DNA of 64,000 bases. Origin: MPNP01 sp965215545. GTDB taxonomy: Bacteria; Pseudomonadota; Alphaproteobacteria; Rhodobacterales; Rhodobacteraceae. A program made the position numbers and the translations under genes. Below, in pieces: positions 1 to 8,616 of the stretch; positions within the stretch are counted from its first letter, which is position 1; each line of letters opens with the position of its first letter. The stretch lies in contig OZ244066.1 in NCBI GenBank assembly GCA_965215545.1, forward strand, positions 2,790,001 through 2,854,000, given 5' to 3'. The notes beneath the pieces were generated by a model, which was not told the DNA's origin, ran no database searches, and saw only the letters and a program-made list of their open reading frames with translations.

Positions 1-2
1 GG

Positions 3-644
3 CTTGATGGGGAATTCGCCAAACTGACCGACCCCGCCACCCATGAGCAGGATCCGGTGCGGGCATGGGAAAGAATCAAGGTCAAGCATGCCAAGCCCGC
101 AACCCTGGCTGTTGTCCGGGAACTGGCCGCCATGCGCGAGCGGGTGGCCGGCGAGCACAATATCCTGCGCAAACACGTCATGTCCGATCATGCCCTGATG
201 GAAATTGCCCAACTGCGCCCCTGCAGTCTGGCGGATTTGCACAAAACGCGCTTTTTCAGCAGCAAGGGCAAGATCAACCGTTTCGGCAAGGCAATTCTGG
301 CCGCGGTCAGACAGGGGCTTGCATGCCCACCGGAACAGTATCCACGCCCGAAATCAGCTGCCACCAGACCTGCCGGCAAGGCCACCCTGGAGTTCCTGCG
401 AGTTCTGTTGGCAGCCAAGGCCGAGGAGCATGGCGTGGCCGCACAGTTCATCGCCAGCGCCGATGACCTCAAGGCCCTGGCCCAGGGCCATGATGCCGGT
501 CCCGTGATGCACGGATGGCGCTACGACCTCTTCGGTCGGGATGCCCTCCGTCTCTGTGAGGGTCGGATCGCTCTCTTTCTTGGGAATGGGTCTGTCAAGA
601 CAATCGAGCGGGACCGGGGGTCGGATGGGCCGCCCCCTGGCTGA
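3..644 (+). CDS. rnd: Ribonuclease D, C-terminal part (5' end outside window)
   Basis: The reading frame is open from base 3, so the gene starts upstream of the window. What remains is the helical HRDC region that follows the DEDD 3'-5' exonuclease domain of RNase D, an enzyme that trims tRNA 3' ends. Recognisable blocks are the tryptophan-led 'RAWERIKVKHAKP' segment at the start of the HRDC domain, 'NILRKHVMSDHALMEIA' and the closing 'GWRYDLFGRDALRLCEGRIA', which is typical of the end of alphaproteobacterial RNase D. The exonuclease residues are not in the window. The last ~20 residues look like an unconserved tail. Assignment is by recognised motif order. Confidence 0.85.
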   Translation, partial: LDGEFAKLTDPATHEQDPVRAWERIKVKHAKPATLAVVRELAAMRERVAGEHNILRKHVMSDHALMEIAQLRPCSLADLHKTRFFSSKGKINRFGKAILAAVRQGLACPPEQYPRPKSAATRPAGKATLEFLRVLLAAKAEEHGVAAQFIASADDLKALAQGHDAGPVMHGWRYDLFGRDALRLCEGRIALFLGNGSVKTIERDRGSDGPPPG

Positions 645-769
645 CCGACAGGGCCTTTCGTGATCAGCCGGTTCGGCAACAGCGATTGACGACAGCCATC
701 GATTTGACCCCGAGTGGAGCCAATGGCATTGCATGGCAACGAGAGACCGAGGTGAGTGGAGTTCCGGTC

Positions 770-1192
770 ATGGCATCTGAACCCTTTGAACGGATTGTTG
801 AGGATTTCCAGTTTCTCGACGACTGGCAGGACCGCTATGGATACATCATTGATCTTGGCAAGGCGCTCCCGGTTCTCGAGGACGCGCTCCGGGTGCCGGC
901 AACCAAGGTCCATGGCTGCGCCAGCCAGGTCTGGATGGTGGCCGAAATCGCCCCCGAATCCCCCGACCGGGCCTTCCGGTTTCGCGCCGACAGTGATGCC
1001 ATCATCGTGCGGGGATTGATCGCCGTGCTGGGGGCGCTCTACAACGGAACTGCCTTGACCGCCGTTGCACAGGTGGATGCCCGTTCCGAACTGGCCCGTC
1101 TCGATCTTGACAATCACCTGTCTGCCCAGCGATCCAATGGCCTGCGGTCCATGGTGGCCCGCATCCAGACTCTCGCCGGAGAACACCTCTGA
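770..1192 (+). CDS. sufE: SufE-family Fe-S cluster assembly sulfur acceptor
   Basis: SufE proteins accept persulfide sulfur from the cysteine desulfurase SufS and pass it to the SufBCD scaffold in the cytoplasm. The product is 140 aa, normal for the family. It carries 'IVEDFQFLDDWQDRYGYIIDLG' near the N terminus and the active-site cysteine in 'KVHGCASQVW', then a helical C-terminal half with 'GLIAVLGALYNG'. An upstream in-frame start at 686 exists. The ATG at 770 is preferred because a GGAG lies about nine bases before it and homology begins just after it. No suf operon partners are adjacent; an orphan sufE beside unrelated genes is common in alphaproteobacteria. Confidence 0.85.
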   Translation: MASEPFERIVEDFQFLDDWQDRYGYIIDLGKALPVLEDALRVPATKVHGCASQVWMVAEIAPESPDRAFRFRADSDAIIVRGLIAVLGALYNGTALTAVAQVDARSELARLDLDNHLSAQRSNGLRSMVARIQTLAGEHL

Positions 1193-2012
1193 GACCTCCC
1201 CGACCCGCGTCAGGGCACGGTCCGGCAGGCCAGGCATGTGCCCATCCCGGCATAGCTCGGACAAATCCCACAGGGCTGGAGCCTTCTCTCATCACAACAG
1301 GGAGTCTCACTGATTTGACTGCCCGGAACCCCAGCGTCATCCCGTCCTTGATTTCGGAGGAATTGTACGACTGGCACACAGTCGCCTGTCTCTCTTGACC
1401 CTCTCCTGAATCGGGTAAACCCCTCCGTGTGCACGGGCCCGTTGCCGCGTGTCTTGTCCAGATTGCACTTCGCAAGAGAGACAATTGTATAGGCTGGGAT
1501 GCCTTCTCTTGCAGTGGCGGTCCCGGCGGTGGCCAATCGGCCCAGACAGCCCAAAACCGGAGAGGAGAATACCTGAAAGCCAAGATATGTTGATCGCCGT
1601 CCAAACCACTGACCGGATAGACCTCGGGCTGCAGCCTCCACCTTTGCCAATGCCGTGTTCCAGAGTGTCTACCATGCTGGTCAGGCTACTGTGATCATGC
1701 CGTGGTGAAAGCCGCGTGCCCAACGGCTGGAAACTGCCCTGCAGACCCTCCACCGGGATACGACAGCCTCGGGGTTCCTGACCGGGTTTGCTGAGGGCGG
1801 TGACAGAAAAGATGCAGGCGAAATCGGAAGGGGGCAAGCAGGTGGCCCTTGTGACAGCCCGCCGTTCAAGACCATTACTGATCCGGGAATGCGAAATGCC
1901 GAATTCGATTGAGATCCCTCGTGCCATTCCGAGGTGCAGCGCTCGCAGCGGGGCCGGTTCGCCCTGAACGGACCGGATCGGTTGCCCAAGGGGTCGATGC
2001 CATCAGGGCCCA
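1193..2012. other. Non-genic stretch, no supported gene
   Basis: About 820 bases without a convincing reading frame on either strand; open frames here have no recognisable motif and are probably chance frames in GC-rich DNA. Its right end holds a 67-base sequence repeated near 45.8 kb and abuts an IS30 fragment, so it is probably a scar of past insertions. Confidence 0.5.
1920..1986 (+). repeat. 67-bp dispersed repeat, copy 1
   Basis: This segment matches the reverse complement of 45822-45888 at about 62 of 67 positions. It lies just before an IS30-like fragment here and just before a Panacea-domain gene in the other copy. One reading frame gives a CxxC-like start followed by 'QRSQRGRFAL' and 'GPDRLP' in both copies, so it may be the residue of a small zinc-ribbon-like coding sequence or of a mobile element. 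The parent element was not identified. Confidence 0.6.
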
Positions 2013-2348
2013 ATGGCAGCCACAGTCTCGACAAGAGTAGCCGGAGACTGTCATGCCATCGCGCCTCACCACCTGACCGCTGCCGAACGATGTCAGATCG
2101 AGGCCTTGAGGAAAAGCGGCTTGTCGCAAGCCGCCATCGCCCGTGCGCTCAACCACCACCCTGCCACCATCAGCCGGGAGCGCACCCGCAACCGGGGCCA
2201 GCGCGGCGATCGCCACCAGCAGGCCCAGCGCCTGGTGACCGCCCGGCGTCAGGCCGCTTCCGCCCCCCCCCCGGCGGTGCGGTCGGACAGTTGCAGTCCG
2301 GCTCGTCTTTCCGATCCTTGCTCAATGGCCTCCAGCAAGCAACGGTAA
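2013..2348 (+). pseudogene. IS30-family transposase, N-terminal fragment
   Basis: The frame contains the N-terminal helix-turn-helix of IS30-type transposases: 'HLTAAERCQIEALRKSG' followed by 'LSQAAIARALNHHPATISRE', then 'RTRNRG'. Homology ends about 90 residues in and the frame runs into unrelated sequence after a C9 tract. The DDE catalytic domain (a further ~230 aa in a full IS30 transposase) is absent, so it cannot be an active transposase. The 3' end overlaps the end of the convergent LuxR-type gene. A second, shorter scrap of the same region occurs at 19881-19934 on the other strand. Confidence 0.7.
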
Positions 2349-3119
2349 TATCAGATTGAAGAGTTCTGCCTGGGATGAGATGTTGAGGCGTTTGTAGAGT
2401 TGCCGGCGGAACACCTTGACCGTCTGTCGAGAGATGTTCATGTTCAGACCAATGGATAGTGAAGAATGTCCGCGCAGTATGTACATCGCAACTTCAGCCT
2501 GTCTGGGTGTCAGCGACACACCATGAACTGCCTGGACGGCATCCATCAGACGATGCGTGATTTTCGATTCCAGGTAGCGTCCGGATGTATTGAGGCCCGA
2601 CCAGTGGGTCTCAACCAGAGAAATGACAACGGGTGCAATGCGGCGCGCATGAGCGAGTTCCGCTGCCGTAAATCGTGTGTTTGAATTTGAATCCCGGCCA
2701 AGGCAGGTTTGGATCGACACGCCCTTGGCGGGGTAGCTGACATAGGCAATCTCGTCGACCAGTGTCGTCTCGCGATAGTAGTTGATGTAGTATTGATTGC
2801 GCTGAAAGTGATCCGGTGCAACATCACTCAGACGATGCACACCCCGCGGCACTTTCTCCACGTGAAGGCCATGGAACGGATCCAGAAGATATGCTGCCTG
2901 GACATACTCTGTCTCAAGTTTGGCATGAACATTGGGATGGTCGCTGTATGCTCTGAGTATGGCCGGGTTGCGGTCCTGAAAATAGGCGATGACCGCAACA
3001 TTGTCGCAATCAACACTGGCACGGATCCAGTTGACAAAAATCGATGGAAAGCTCTGGTCATTCAGGCCTCGGACCAGTCGTCCCAACAGCACTTCCGCCT
3101 GTTCCTCCCCGACGGTCAT
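2322..3119 (-). CDS. LuxR-type (GerE HTH) transcriptional regulator
   Basis: A 265-aa regulator with an N-terminal sensory region (about residues 1-190) and a C-terminal LuxR/GerE helix-turn-helix. The latter shows 'SLTPRQAEVAMYILRGHSS', 'SIGLNMNISRQTVK' and 'RRQLYKRLNISSQAELF'. The N-terminal part looks GAF-like and shows no obvious acyl-homoserine-lactone signature, so the ligand is unknown. A longer start at 3146 is possible, but the ATG at 3119 has GGAGAGG about six bases upstream. The gene is divergent from the ABC importer operon beginning near 3200, and a 14-bp perfect palindrome lies between them, so it probably controls that operon. That link is inferred from position. Confidence 0.85.
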   Translation of the reverse strand: MTVGEEQAEVLLGRLVRGLNDQSFPSIFVNWIRASVDCDNVAVIAYFQDRNPAILRAYSDHPNVHAKLETEYVQAAYLLDPFHGLHVEKVPRGVHRLSDVAPDHFQRNQYYINYYRETTLVDEIAYVSYPAKGVSIQTCLGRDSNSNTRFTAAELAHARRIAPVVISLVETHWSGLNTSGRYLESKITHRLMDAVQAVHGVSLTPRQAEVAMYILRGHSSLSIGLNMNISRQTVKVFRRQLYKRLNISSQAELFNLILPLLAGGH

Positions 3120-3132
3120 GCATACCTCTCCA

Positions 3133-3146
3133 GTGGTATATACCAC
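3133..3146. promoter_or_regulatory. Perfect 14-bp palindrome, candidate operator
   Basis: GTGGTATATACCAC reads the same on both strands. It sits in the short divergent intergenic region, 14 bases upstream of the regulator start and about 50 bases upstream of the importer operon. Position and symmetry fit a dimer-binding site for the LuxR-type regulator. Confidence 0.5.
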
Positions 3147-3190
3147 CCAATCTTACAGAGATAAGATCTGATTGTCTATACGGAGGTATA

Positions 3191-3235
3191 ATGACGATTG
3201 TTCATGGTCAACTCAAGCCCCGCCATAGCGGTTGA
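3191..3235 (+). other. 14-codon ORF overlapping the importer ATPase start
   Basis: GGAGG at 3182-3186 is four bases from ATG 3191, which opens a 14-residue frame (MTIVHGQLKPRHSG) ending at TGA 3233-3235 inside the next gene. It is the best placed start codon for the only clear ribosome-binding site in front of the operon. Translation of this mini-ORF could couple to, or compete with, the ATPase gene; it could also be chance. Confidence 0.3.
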
Positions 3236-4283
3236 TATCCGAAACGTCACCAAGATGTTCGGAAGTTTTGCTGCCCTTTCCAACATGTCCCTTTCCATCC
3301 GGGACAATGAATTCTTTACTCTCCTCGGGCCATCTGGATGCGGCAAGACCACGCTTTTGAGGACAATCGCCGGGCTTGAGAACGTCACCGAAGGATCGAT
3401 CCTCCTCTTTGGTGAGGACATCACGTCCCTGCCACCCAATCAGCGGCCTGTGAACACGGTCTTTCAGCACTACGCACTCTTCCCGCATATGGATGTCATC
3501 GAAAATGTGATGTTTGGGCTCCGCCGTCAAGGTCATTCGGACGGCAAGGCCAGAAAGCGGGCTGGCGAGATGCTCGAACTGGTTCAGCTCACCCAATTTG
3601 CCAACCGCCTTCCCTCCCAGATGTCCGGTGGCCAACAACAAAGGGTCGCGCTTGCCCGGGCGCTCGCACCCAACCCGAAGGTTCTCCTCTTGGATGAACC
3701 ATTGTCCGCCCTGGATCTCAAGCTTCGTCAAGCTGTGCGTCTTGAGCTTCAGCAAATTCAGCACGAGACCGGGATCACCTTCATCTTCGTCACCCACGAC
3801 CAGGACGAAGCACTCACGATGTCGGACAGGATCGCGGTGGTCTCCAATGGCCTGCTGCAGCAGGTCGGTTCATCGCGTGAAATCTATGAAGCGCCGGTCA
3901 ACAAGTTTGTGGCTGACTTCATCGGCGAAACAAATCTGCTCAATGTCATGGTCAAGTCGGTCAGGAGCGGGAGAGCAGACTGTCTCCTTCCTGGCGGCGG
4001 TGAAATCGCATGTCCGGCAGCCGAGGGAGCAAAACCCGGATCGGGTCATGTCTCATTGAGGCCCGAGCGGATTGCCGTCACGGGGCCAGGCAAGGCAATT
4101 CTGACCGGAACGGTGACAAAACACATATATGGAGGAACGGATATGCATGTGGAGGTCACTCTCGAAGATCAAGACACGGTTGTTCTTCGTCTCCAGAATT
4201 CCGATGTGACCCGGATTCCCCAAATCAATGAAAAGATCGGTCTTGGCTTCGAGGAAGACGCGGCGCGTCTCTTGGTGGACTGA
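3198..4283 (+). CDS. potA: ABC importer ATPase, spermidine/putrescine (PotA) type
   Basis: Cytoplasmic ATPase of a polyamine-type importer, about 360 aa. Walker A is 'GPSGCGKTT' (residues ~44-52), the signature is 'MSGGQQQRVALARAL', Walker B is 'VLLLDEPLSALD', and the H-loop is in 'FVTHDQDEAL'. A C-terminal TOBE-type regulatory domain follows, with 'SLRPERIAV'. The start is uncertain: TTG at 3198 is 11 bases from GGAGG, ATG at 3204 is 17 bases away. The stop overlaps the first permease start by one base, showing translational coupling. It opens a five-gene operon of ATPase, two permeases, binding protein and amidohydrolase. Polyamine specificity is a family inference; opines or other cationic amines are alternatives. 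Confidence 0.88.
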   Translation: MFMVNSSPAIAVDIRNVTKMFGSFAALSNMSLSIRDNEFFTLLGPSGCGKTTLLRTIAGLENVTEGSILLFGEDITSLPPNQRPVNTVFQHYALFPHMDVIENVMFGLRRQGHSDGKARKRAGEMLELVQLTQFANRLPSQMSGGQQQRVALARALAPNPKVLLLDEPLSALDLKLRQAVRLELQQIQHETGITFIFVTHDQDEALTMSDRIAVVSNGLLQQVGSSREIYEAPVNKFVADFIGETNLLNVMVKSVRSGRADCLLPGGGEIACPAAEGAKPGSGHVSLRPERIAVTGPGKAILTGTVTKHIYGGTDMHVEVTLEDQDTVVLRLQNSDVTRIPQINEKIGLGFEEDAARLLVD

Positions 4284-5212
4284 TGGGCAGCGCTCTGCGG
4301 TCAGCCCCCAGAGCCAAGACCGGCATCTCTATCTATGCCGGCTACGGCGTTCCATTGATTTTGCCCTCTTGGCTGGTCATCGGCATCTTTCTCGCCGTGC
4401 CGATCGGCATCATGCTCGTCTATTCCTTCCTGACGAAGGAATTTCGCGGCGGCGTTGTCTGGGAATTCTCACTGGCAGCTTATGATCAGTTTTTCTTCTA
4501 TCGTGGCCTGTTCGGGGACGAGCCACCGGTCATTGAATGGACCTATATCGGTATCTTCTGGAGATCGGTCTGGCAAGCGGGACTGGCAACGCTTCTTTGC
4601 CTGCTCATCGGCTTTCCAACCGCCTGGTTCATCGCAACCCGTGGCAGATCAAACCGGGCAATTTGGCTGTTCCTGATCACGATTCCCTATTGGGTCAATC
4701 TCCTGATTCGAACCATTTCTTTGAAATTCCTGATTCGTGATTCCGGTCCCCTCAATGCGTTTCTTCTCTGGTGCGGCATCATTTCCGAGCCGATCCAAAT
4801 GATCAATACGAACCTTGCGGTTCAACTCGGCCTTTTCTATTCCTACCTGCCATTCATGGTGCTTCCGATCTACGCAAGTGTCGAGCGTTACGATATCGCG
4901 CTTTCTGAGGCAGCTGCTGATCTTTATGCGTCAAAATGGACCACGCTCCGACGCATCATACTGCCGACTGTGAGACCCGGCATCATCGCCGGCAGCATCC
5001 TTGTTTTTATACCAAGCCTCGGTGCGTTCCTCGCTCCAGATCTTCTGGGCGGCGCCAAGAATTTCATGATCGGCTCGCTGATTGAAGAACAGTTCAAAGG
5101 TAATGCCGGTAACTGGCCGTTTGGCGCAGCCGCCTCAATGATCCTTCTGACCATGGTGCTTCTGGTACTCACGTGTCAAGCCCGCCAGCAGGATCGGGGA
5201 CGTGCATCATGA
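4283..5212 (+). CDS. potB: ABC importer permease, PotB type
   Basis: A 309-aa inner-membrane permease with about six hydrophobic segments. The first is 'ILPSWLVIGIFLAVPIG' and others surround the conserved cytoplasmic coupling loop 'EAAADLYASKWTTLRRIILP' near residue 210. The EAA loop and order of genes match PotB of spermidine/putrescine importers. It overlaps the ATPase by one base and the second permease by four (ATGA). The periplasmic loop contains 'GDEPPVIEWTYIGIFWRS', as in related alphaproteobacterial importers. Confidence 0.88.
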   Translation: MGSALRSAPRAKTGISIYAGYGVPLILPSWLVIGIFLAVPIGIMLVYSFLTKEFRGGVVWEFSLAAYDQFFFYRGLFGDEPPVIEWTYIGIFWRSVWQAGLATLLCLLIGFPTAWFIATRGRSNRAIWLFLITIPYWVNLLIRTISLKFLIRDSGPLNAFLLWCGIISEPIQMINTNLAVQLGLFYSYLPFMVLPIYASVERYDIALSEAAADLYASKWTTLRRIILPTVRPGIIAGSILVFIPSLGAFLAPDLLGGAKNFMIGSLIEEQFKGNAGNWPFGAAASMILLTMVLLVLTCQARQQDRGRAS

Positions 5213-6021
5213 CGGCGGATCGGATCGACCTGCGGCATTTCCCGGGATTTCTCGCGCTGGCCTGTCTGTGTGTCATTCTTCTCTATGCGCCATTGCTGGT
5301 CGTTATGGTGTACTCCTTCAATGACAGCAAATCGATCATTCAGTGGGAAGGCATATCACTGAGGTGGTACCGGGATGTCTTCTATGGGCTGGAAGCTTCC
5401 AAGTTCAAAGCTGCCGCCTTGAACTCACTAACCATTGCCATCGGCGCCGCAATTGCATCCACAACCATTGCAACAGTTTCCGCGACAGCCATGCATCGAG
5501 CCGGAACGTTTCGCGGCCGAAGTTTCAGTTTTGGCTTGATCAGTCTGCCCTTGATGGTGCCGGAAATTGTGACTGCTGTTGCGACATTGATCTTCTTCTC
5601 GGCGATCGGGTTTTCGACCGGGTATCTGTCCATTCTGATTGCGCACATCGTCTTTTGCATCCCCTTTGCCTATCTGCCGATCGCGGCCCGCATGCAGAGC
5701 ATCGACGGCCGATACGAACAGGCGGCAATGGATCTCTATGCGTCGAGGTTTGATGCGTTTCGTCTGGTCCTGTTGCCATTGATGACGCCCGGAATCATCT
5801 CAGGGTTCCTCCTCGCATTCATCATTTCTCTGGACGATTTCATCATTACGAATTTCGTCAAGGGGGCCGGCATTGAAACCTTGCCAACTGCAATCTTCGG
5901 CGCCGTCAAGATTGGTATCAAACCAAACATCATGGCCATCTCAACTCTGCTTCTGCTGGTGTCGGTGGTCTGTGTTGCCCTGTCCTATTTGGTCGGTAGG
6001 ATGGGCACGAAAACCAGGTGA
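5209..6021 (+). CDS. potC: ABC importer permease, PotC type
   Basis: A 270-aa inner-membrane permease, partner of the preceding PotB-type subunit. It has six hydrophobic segments, beginning with 'GFLALACLCVILLYAPLLVV', the family sequence 'MVYSFNDS', and the EAA coupling loop 'EQAAMDLYASRFDAFRLVLLP'-like block near residue 180. The start at 5209 is chosen because its ATG overlaps the previous stop as ATGA; a longer in-frame start at 5173 would lie inside potB. Part of the five-gene importer operon. Confidence 0.88.
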   Translation: MTADRIDLRHFPGFLALACLCVILLYAPLLVVMVYSFNDSKSIIQWEGISLRWYRDVFYGLEASKFKAAALNSLTIAIGAAIASTTIATVSATAMHRAGTFRGRSFSFGLISLPLMVPEIVTAVATLIFFSAIGFSTGYLSILIAHIVFCIPFAYLPIAARMQSIDGRYEQAAMDLYASRFDAFRLVLLPLMTPGIISGFLLAFIISLDDFIITNFVKGAGIETLPTAIFGAVKIGIKPNIMAISTLLLLVSVVCVALSYLVGRMGTKTR

Positions 6022-6046
6022 CGGCCAAAGGAAAGGGAAACCAACC

Positions 6047-7081
6047 ATGCGAATACATCTTGTAAAAACGGTCATTGCCGCCATTTTGGCCCTCTCGGCA
6101 GGTGCGGCATACGCTGAGGGCAAATTGTCGATCTATCATTGGTTTGATTATATCCCCCAAGAGCTCCTGGACAAGTTTGCCAAGGAGCATGATGTCGAGG
6201 TGACAATGGATACCTATGACTCCAATGAGTCCATGCTGGCAGCACTCAAAGCCGGCAAACTCGGACAATATGATGTCGCTGTTCCCGGTGACTACATGGT
6301 GAAAATCATGAGGGGCGAGGGAATGCTGGACACGTTCCAGCCATCCGAAGTCCCCAACTTCGACAATATTGAAGATGAATGGCTCGATGTTGATTTTGAT
6401 CCCGGGCGCACAAGTTCCATTCCCTATCAGATCGGAACAACGGGCTTCATGGTCAACCGCGATGCCTACAAGGGCACCATCGACTCGCTTGAGATCCTGT
6501 TCAATCCCCCTGAGGCGTTGCGCGGCAAGATCAACATGCTGGACAGTCAGGGTGAGGTGATCGCGTTGGCATCGATGTATTTGGGCATCCCTCAATGCAC
6601 GGAAAATCGCGAACAGCTCAGGAAGCTGAATGCCCAACTGAGGGACTCAAAACCCTATTGGGCGTCGTTCGGATCTGATGTTGCCAAGGATATTCTCGTG
6701 TCTGGTGATGCCAAGGCTGGCATGATCTACAACGGTTTTGGCCTTCGTGCACGGAACGAAAACAACGCACTGGAGTATGCATTCCCGAAGGAGGGGTATG
6801 TCTTCTGGATGGATAATGTCGTTCTGCTGAAGGATGCCCCGAATCGCGAGAATGCATTGAAGTTCATCAATTTCCTTCTTGAGCCCGAGAATGCGGCTGC
6901 GGTGACAAATTTTGCCAGCTATATCTCCGGCGTGGAAGGAGCGATGGCCCTTGCCAGCGATGCGATCAAGGATGCACCTGAATTGAATCCGCCGGCAGGC
7001 CAAATAGGCCAATTTGTCCAAAGCTGTCCGCAGGATGTGCAGGAGATCTATGACCGGATTTGGACCGAATTGAAGAAGTGA
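6047..7081 (+). CDS. potD: Periplasmic binding protein, PotD/PotF type
   Basis: A 344-aa solute-binding protein of the importer. It begins with a Sec signal peptide (positively charged start, hydrophobic core 'TVIAAILALSAG', cleavage after 'AAYA'). The mature protein opens with 'KLSIYHWFDYIPQELLDKF', the hallmark of PotD/PotF proteins, and ends with 'IYDRIWTELKK'. A longer frame from 5873 is an artefact running through potC; the ATG at 6047 has an AAAGGGAAA purine run upstream and gives the signal peptide. Ligand class is inferred from family; the residues that set spermidine versus putrescine preference cannot be judged by eye. Confidence 0.9.
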   Translation: MRIHLVKTVIAAILALSAGAAYAEGKLSIYHWFDYIPQELLDKFAKEHDVEVTMDTYDSNESMLAALKAGKLGQYDVAVPGDYMVKIMRGEGMLDTFQPSEVPNFDNIEDEWLDVDFDPGRTSSIPYQIGTTGFMVNRDAYKGTIDSLEILFNPPEALRGKINMLDSQGEVIALASMYLGIPQCTENREQLRKLNAQLRDSKPYWASFGSDVAKDILVSGDAKAGMIYNGFGLRARNENNALEYAFPKEGYVFWMDNVVLLKDAPNRENALKFINFLLEPENAAAVTNFASYISGVEGAMALASDAIKDAPELNPPAGQIGQFVQSCPQDVQEIYDRIWTELKK

Positions 7082-7099
7082 CGTGTTCGGGGACCCCTC

Positions 7100-7870
7100 A
7101 TGAAAATCGCTGTCTATCAGGGAGAATCCCCGCAAGGGGATATCGATCTGGCGCTGAAGACCGTTGAGATGTCCGTCGCGGCGGTCGCAGCAACCGGTGT
7201 CAAGATGATTGTCTTCCCCGAACTGTTTCTGCCCGGGTACAATCAACCCGATCTGCACAAGTCCATGGCCCAGTCCAAACTTGGGCCATGGGATGAAACC
7301 CACGCATCCATAGCGAAACTCCATCGATGCGGCCTCGCCATCGGCTGGGCTGAGCGCGACGGTGGCGCAATCTTCAACTCGGTCAGCTGCTTCAATGAAC
7401 ATGGCGAGAAAGTCGTTCATTACAGGAAAATTCAGCTCTTTGGGTCAGTTGAAAGGTCAACATTTGGATCTGGAGAAGCTTATCAGACCTTTTCACTCAA
7501 CGGTTACAAGGCAGCCGTTCTTATCTGCTACGATGTCGAGTTCGTGCATCATGTGCAGGCCCTCAAGGAGCAGGGTGTCGAGTTGCTTTTGGTGCCGACC
7601 GCAAATCCAAGCGATTATGACAACGTTCCAAGATTTATCGTACCGGCAAGGGCGGCTGAGAATGCGATGACCATCGCCTATGCAAACTATTGCGGCGAGG
7701 AAGCCGGTCTCAACTATGGCGGGCAATCTCTCATCGTCGGCCCCGATGGCGGATTTCTGGCAAAAGCTGGCCAGGGAGAGGTCCTGTTGATTGCAGATCT
7801 TGATGTGATCAACTCGATTGATGCATCGTTGCTGAGCACCCAAAATGCAGTCAGAAGGATCGTGGCCTGA
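7100..7870 (+). CDS. Carbon-nitrogen hydrolase (nitrilase superfamily)
   Basis: A 256-aa cytoplasmic amidohydrolase of the nitrilase superfamily with the full Glu-Lys-Cys triad: E41 in 'IVFPELFLPGY', K110 in 'HYRKIQLFG', C143 in 'LICYDVEF'. Such enzymes hydrolyse amides or carbamoyl amines. It is the last gene of the importer operon, 18 bases after the binding-protein gene. It may therefore act on the imported compound, for example as an N-carbamoylputrescine amidase or omega-amidase. Substrate is inferred from context only. Confidence 0.85.
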   Translation: MKIAVYQGESPQGDIDLALKTVEMSVAAVAATGVKMIVFPELFLPGYNQPDLHKSMAQSKLGPWDETHASIAKLHRCGLAIGWAERDGGAIFNSVSCFNEHGEKVVHYRKIQLFGSVERSTFGSGEAYQTFSLNGYKAAVLICYDVEFVHHVQALKEQGVELLLVPTANPSDYDNVPRFIVPARAAENAMTIAYANYCGEEAGLNYGGQSLIVGPDGGFLAKAGQGEVLLIADLDVINSIDASLLSTQNAVRRIVA

Positions 7871-8186
7871 TTCTCGGCCAATTCATATCTGCAGCGAATT
7901 GAGACTCTAATCGCACCTGCTTGAGACTCTGGCGAATTTGAAGGCCCGCATGGAAGACACAGTTGACCTGCTTCCGGGAAAATGTGCCCACCTCATACAA
8001 CCCCCGCGCCGCAAGATGCTGCATGGCTGCTTCCGCGTCATCGGTCAGCACATCCCGGACCGTCAAGCCTGTTGCCGCCCGCGCGATCAGATCGCTGAGC
8101 CATTCGACCATCGTCACCAGATCCTCCCAGGCTGCAAGCCCCTCTACTTCATCACGTCGCGCCCGATAGTCTTGGGGCCGCCACAA
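7851..8186 (-). CDS. Hypothetical protein, doubtful
   Basis: A 111-aa frame converging on, and slightly overlapping, the end of the nitrilase gene. Its middle ('GLTVRDVLTDDAEAAMQHLAARGLYEVG') has a protein-like composition of helical and acidic residues, but no family was recognised and there is no strong ribosome-binding site. It borders a 1.4-kb decayed zone, so it may be the 3' part of a broken gene. Confidence 0.3.
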   Translation of the reverse strand: MWRPQDYRARRDEVEGLAAWEDLVTMVEWLSDLIARAATGLTVRDVLTDDAEAAMQHLAARGLYEVGTFSRKQVNCVFHAGLQIRQSLKQVRLESQFAADMNWPRIRPRSF

Positions 8187-8421
8187 TCCTCAGGCGGACA
8201 GGACCGAGGTCCCCGGTATACCGGTGCACAGATGGACGGGTCCCCGCCGGGCCGATCACCTCCACCCGGACCTCATGCGCTCACCTGTCTCCCATGTCAT
8301 AGACATGGGCAACCGATCCCTCGCACGAAACCCGAAATCCCGGAGGGTGATGTCTGGACCGGCCACATGCAATTCAAACGCACCGTACTGAGGATCTGCG
8401 GCTGATTGGAACGGTCAATCG

Positions 8422-8616
8422 TCATAAGGCCTGCGAATCCTTGATACAGCGATAGATGGTGGCGGGGTGCACATTGAATGTGCGGGCAATGGATGCGATC
8501 GGCGACGGATGGCTGAGGGCATGCGTGTGGAGAACACGACCAACTGTGGGGCCATGGCCTTGGACCCGTGATGGTGCCAGACATCGCGCCTGTCGGAGGC
8601 TCCGCCGATTGATCAT
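8422..8616 (-). pseudogene. Serine-recombinase-like C-terminal HTH remnant
   Basis: The last ~60 codons end with 'PIASIARTFNVHPATIYRCI', which matches the C-terminal DNA-binding helix-turn-helix of resolvases and invertases of the Hin/Tn3 type. No catalytic serine-recombinase domain is found upstream in any frame. It lies in a stretch without other genes, so it is probably a relic of a mobile element. A generic Hin-like HTH in another type of protein cannot be excluded. Confidence 0.4.

Noticed and set aside
521..1264. 247-codon minus-strand frame
   Set aside because: It is antisense to rnd and sufE, has no recognisable domain, and the plus-strand genes have clear motifs.
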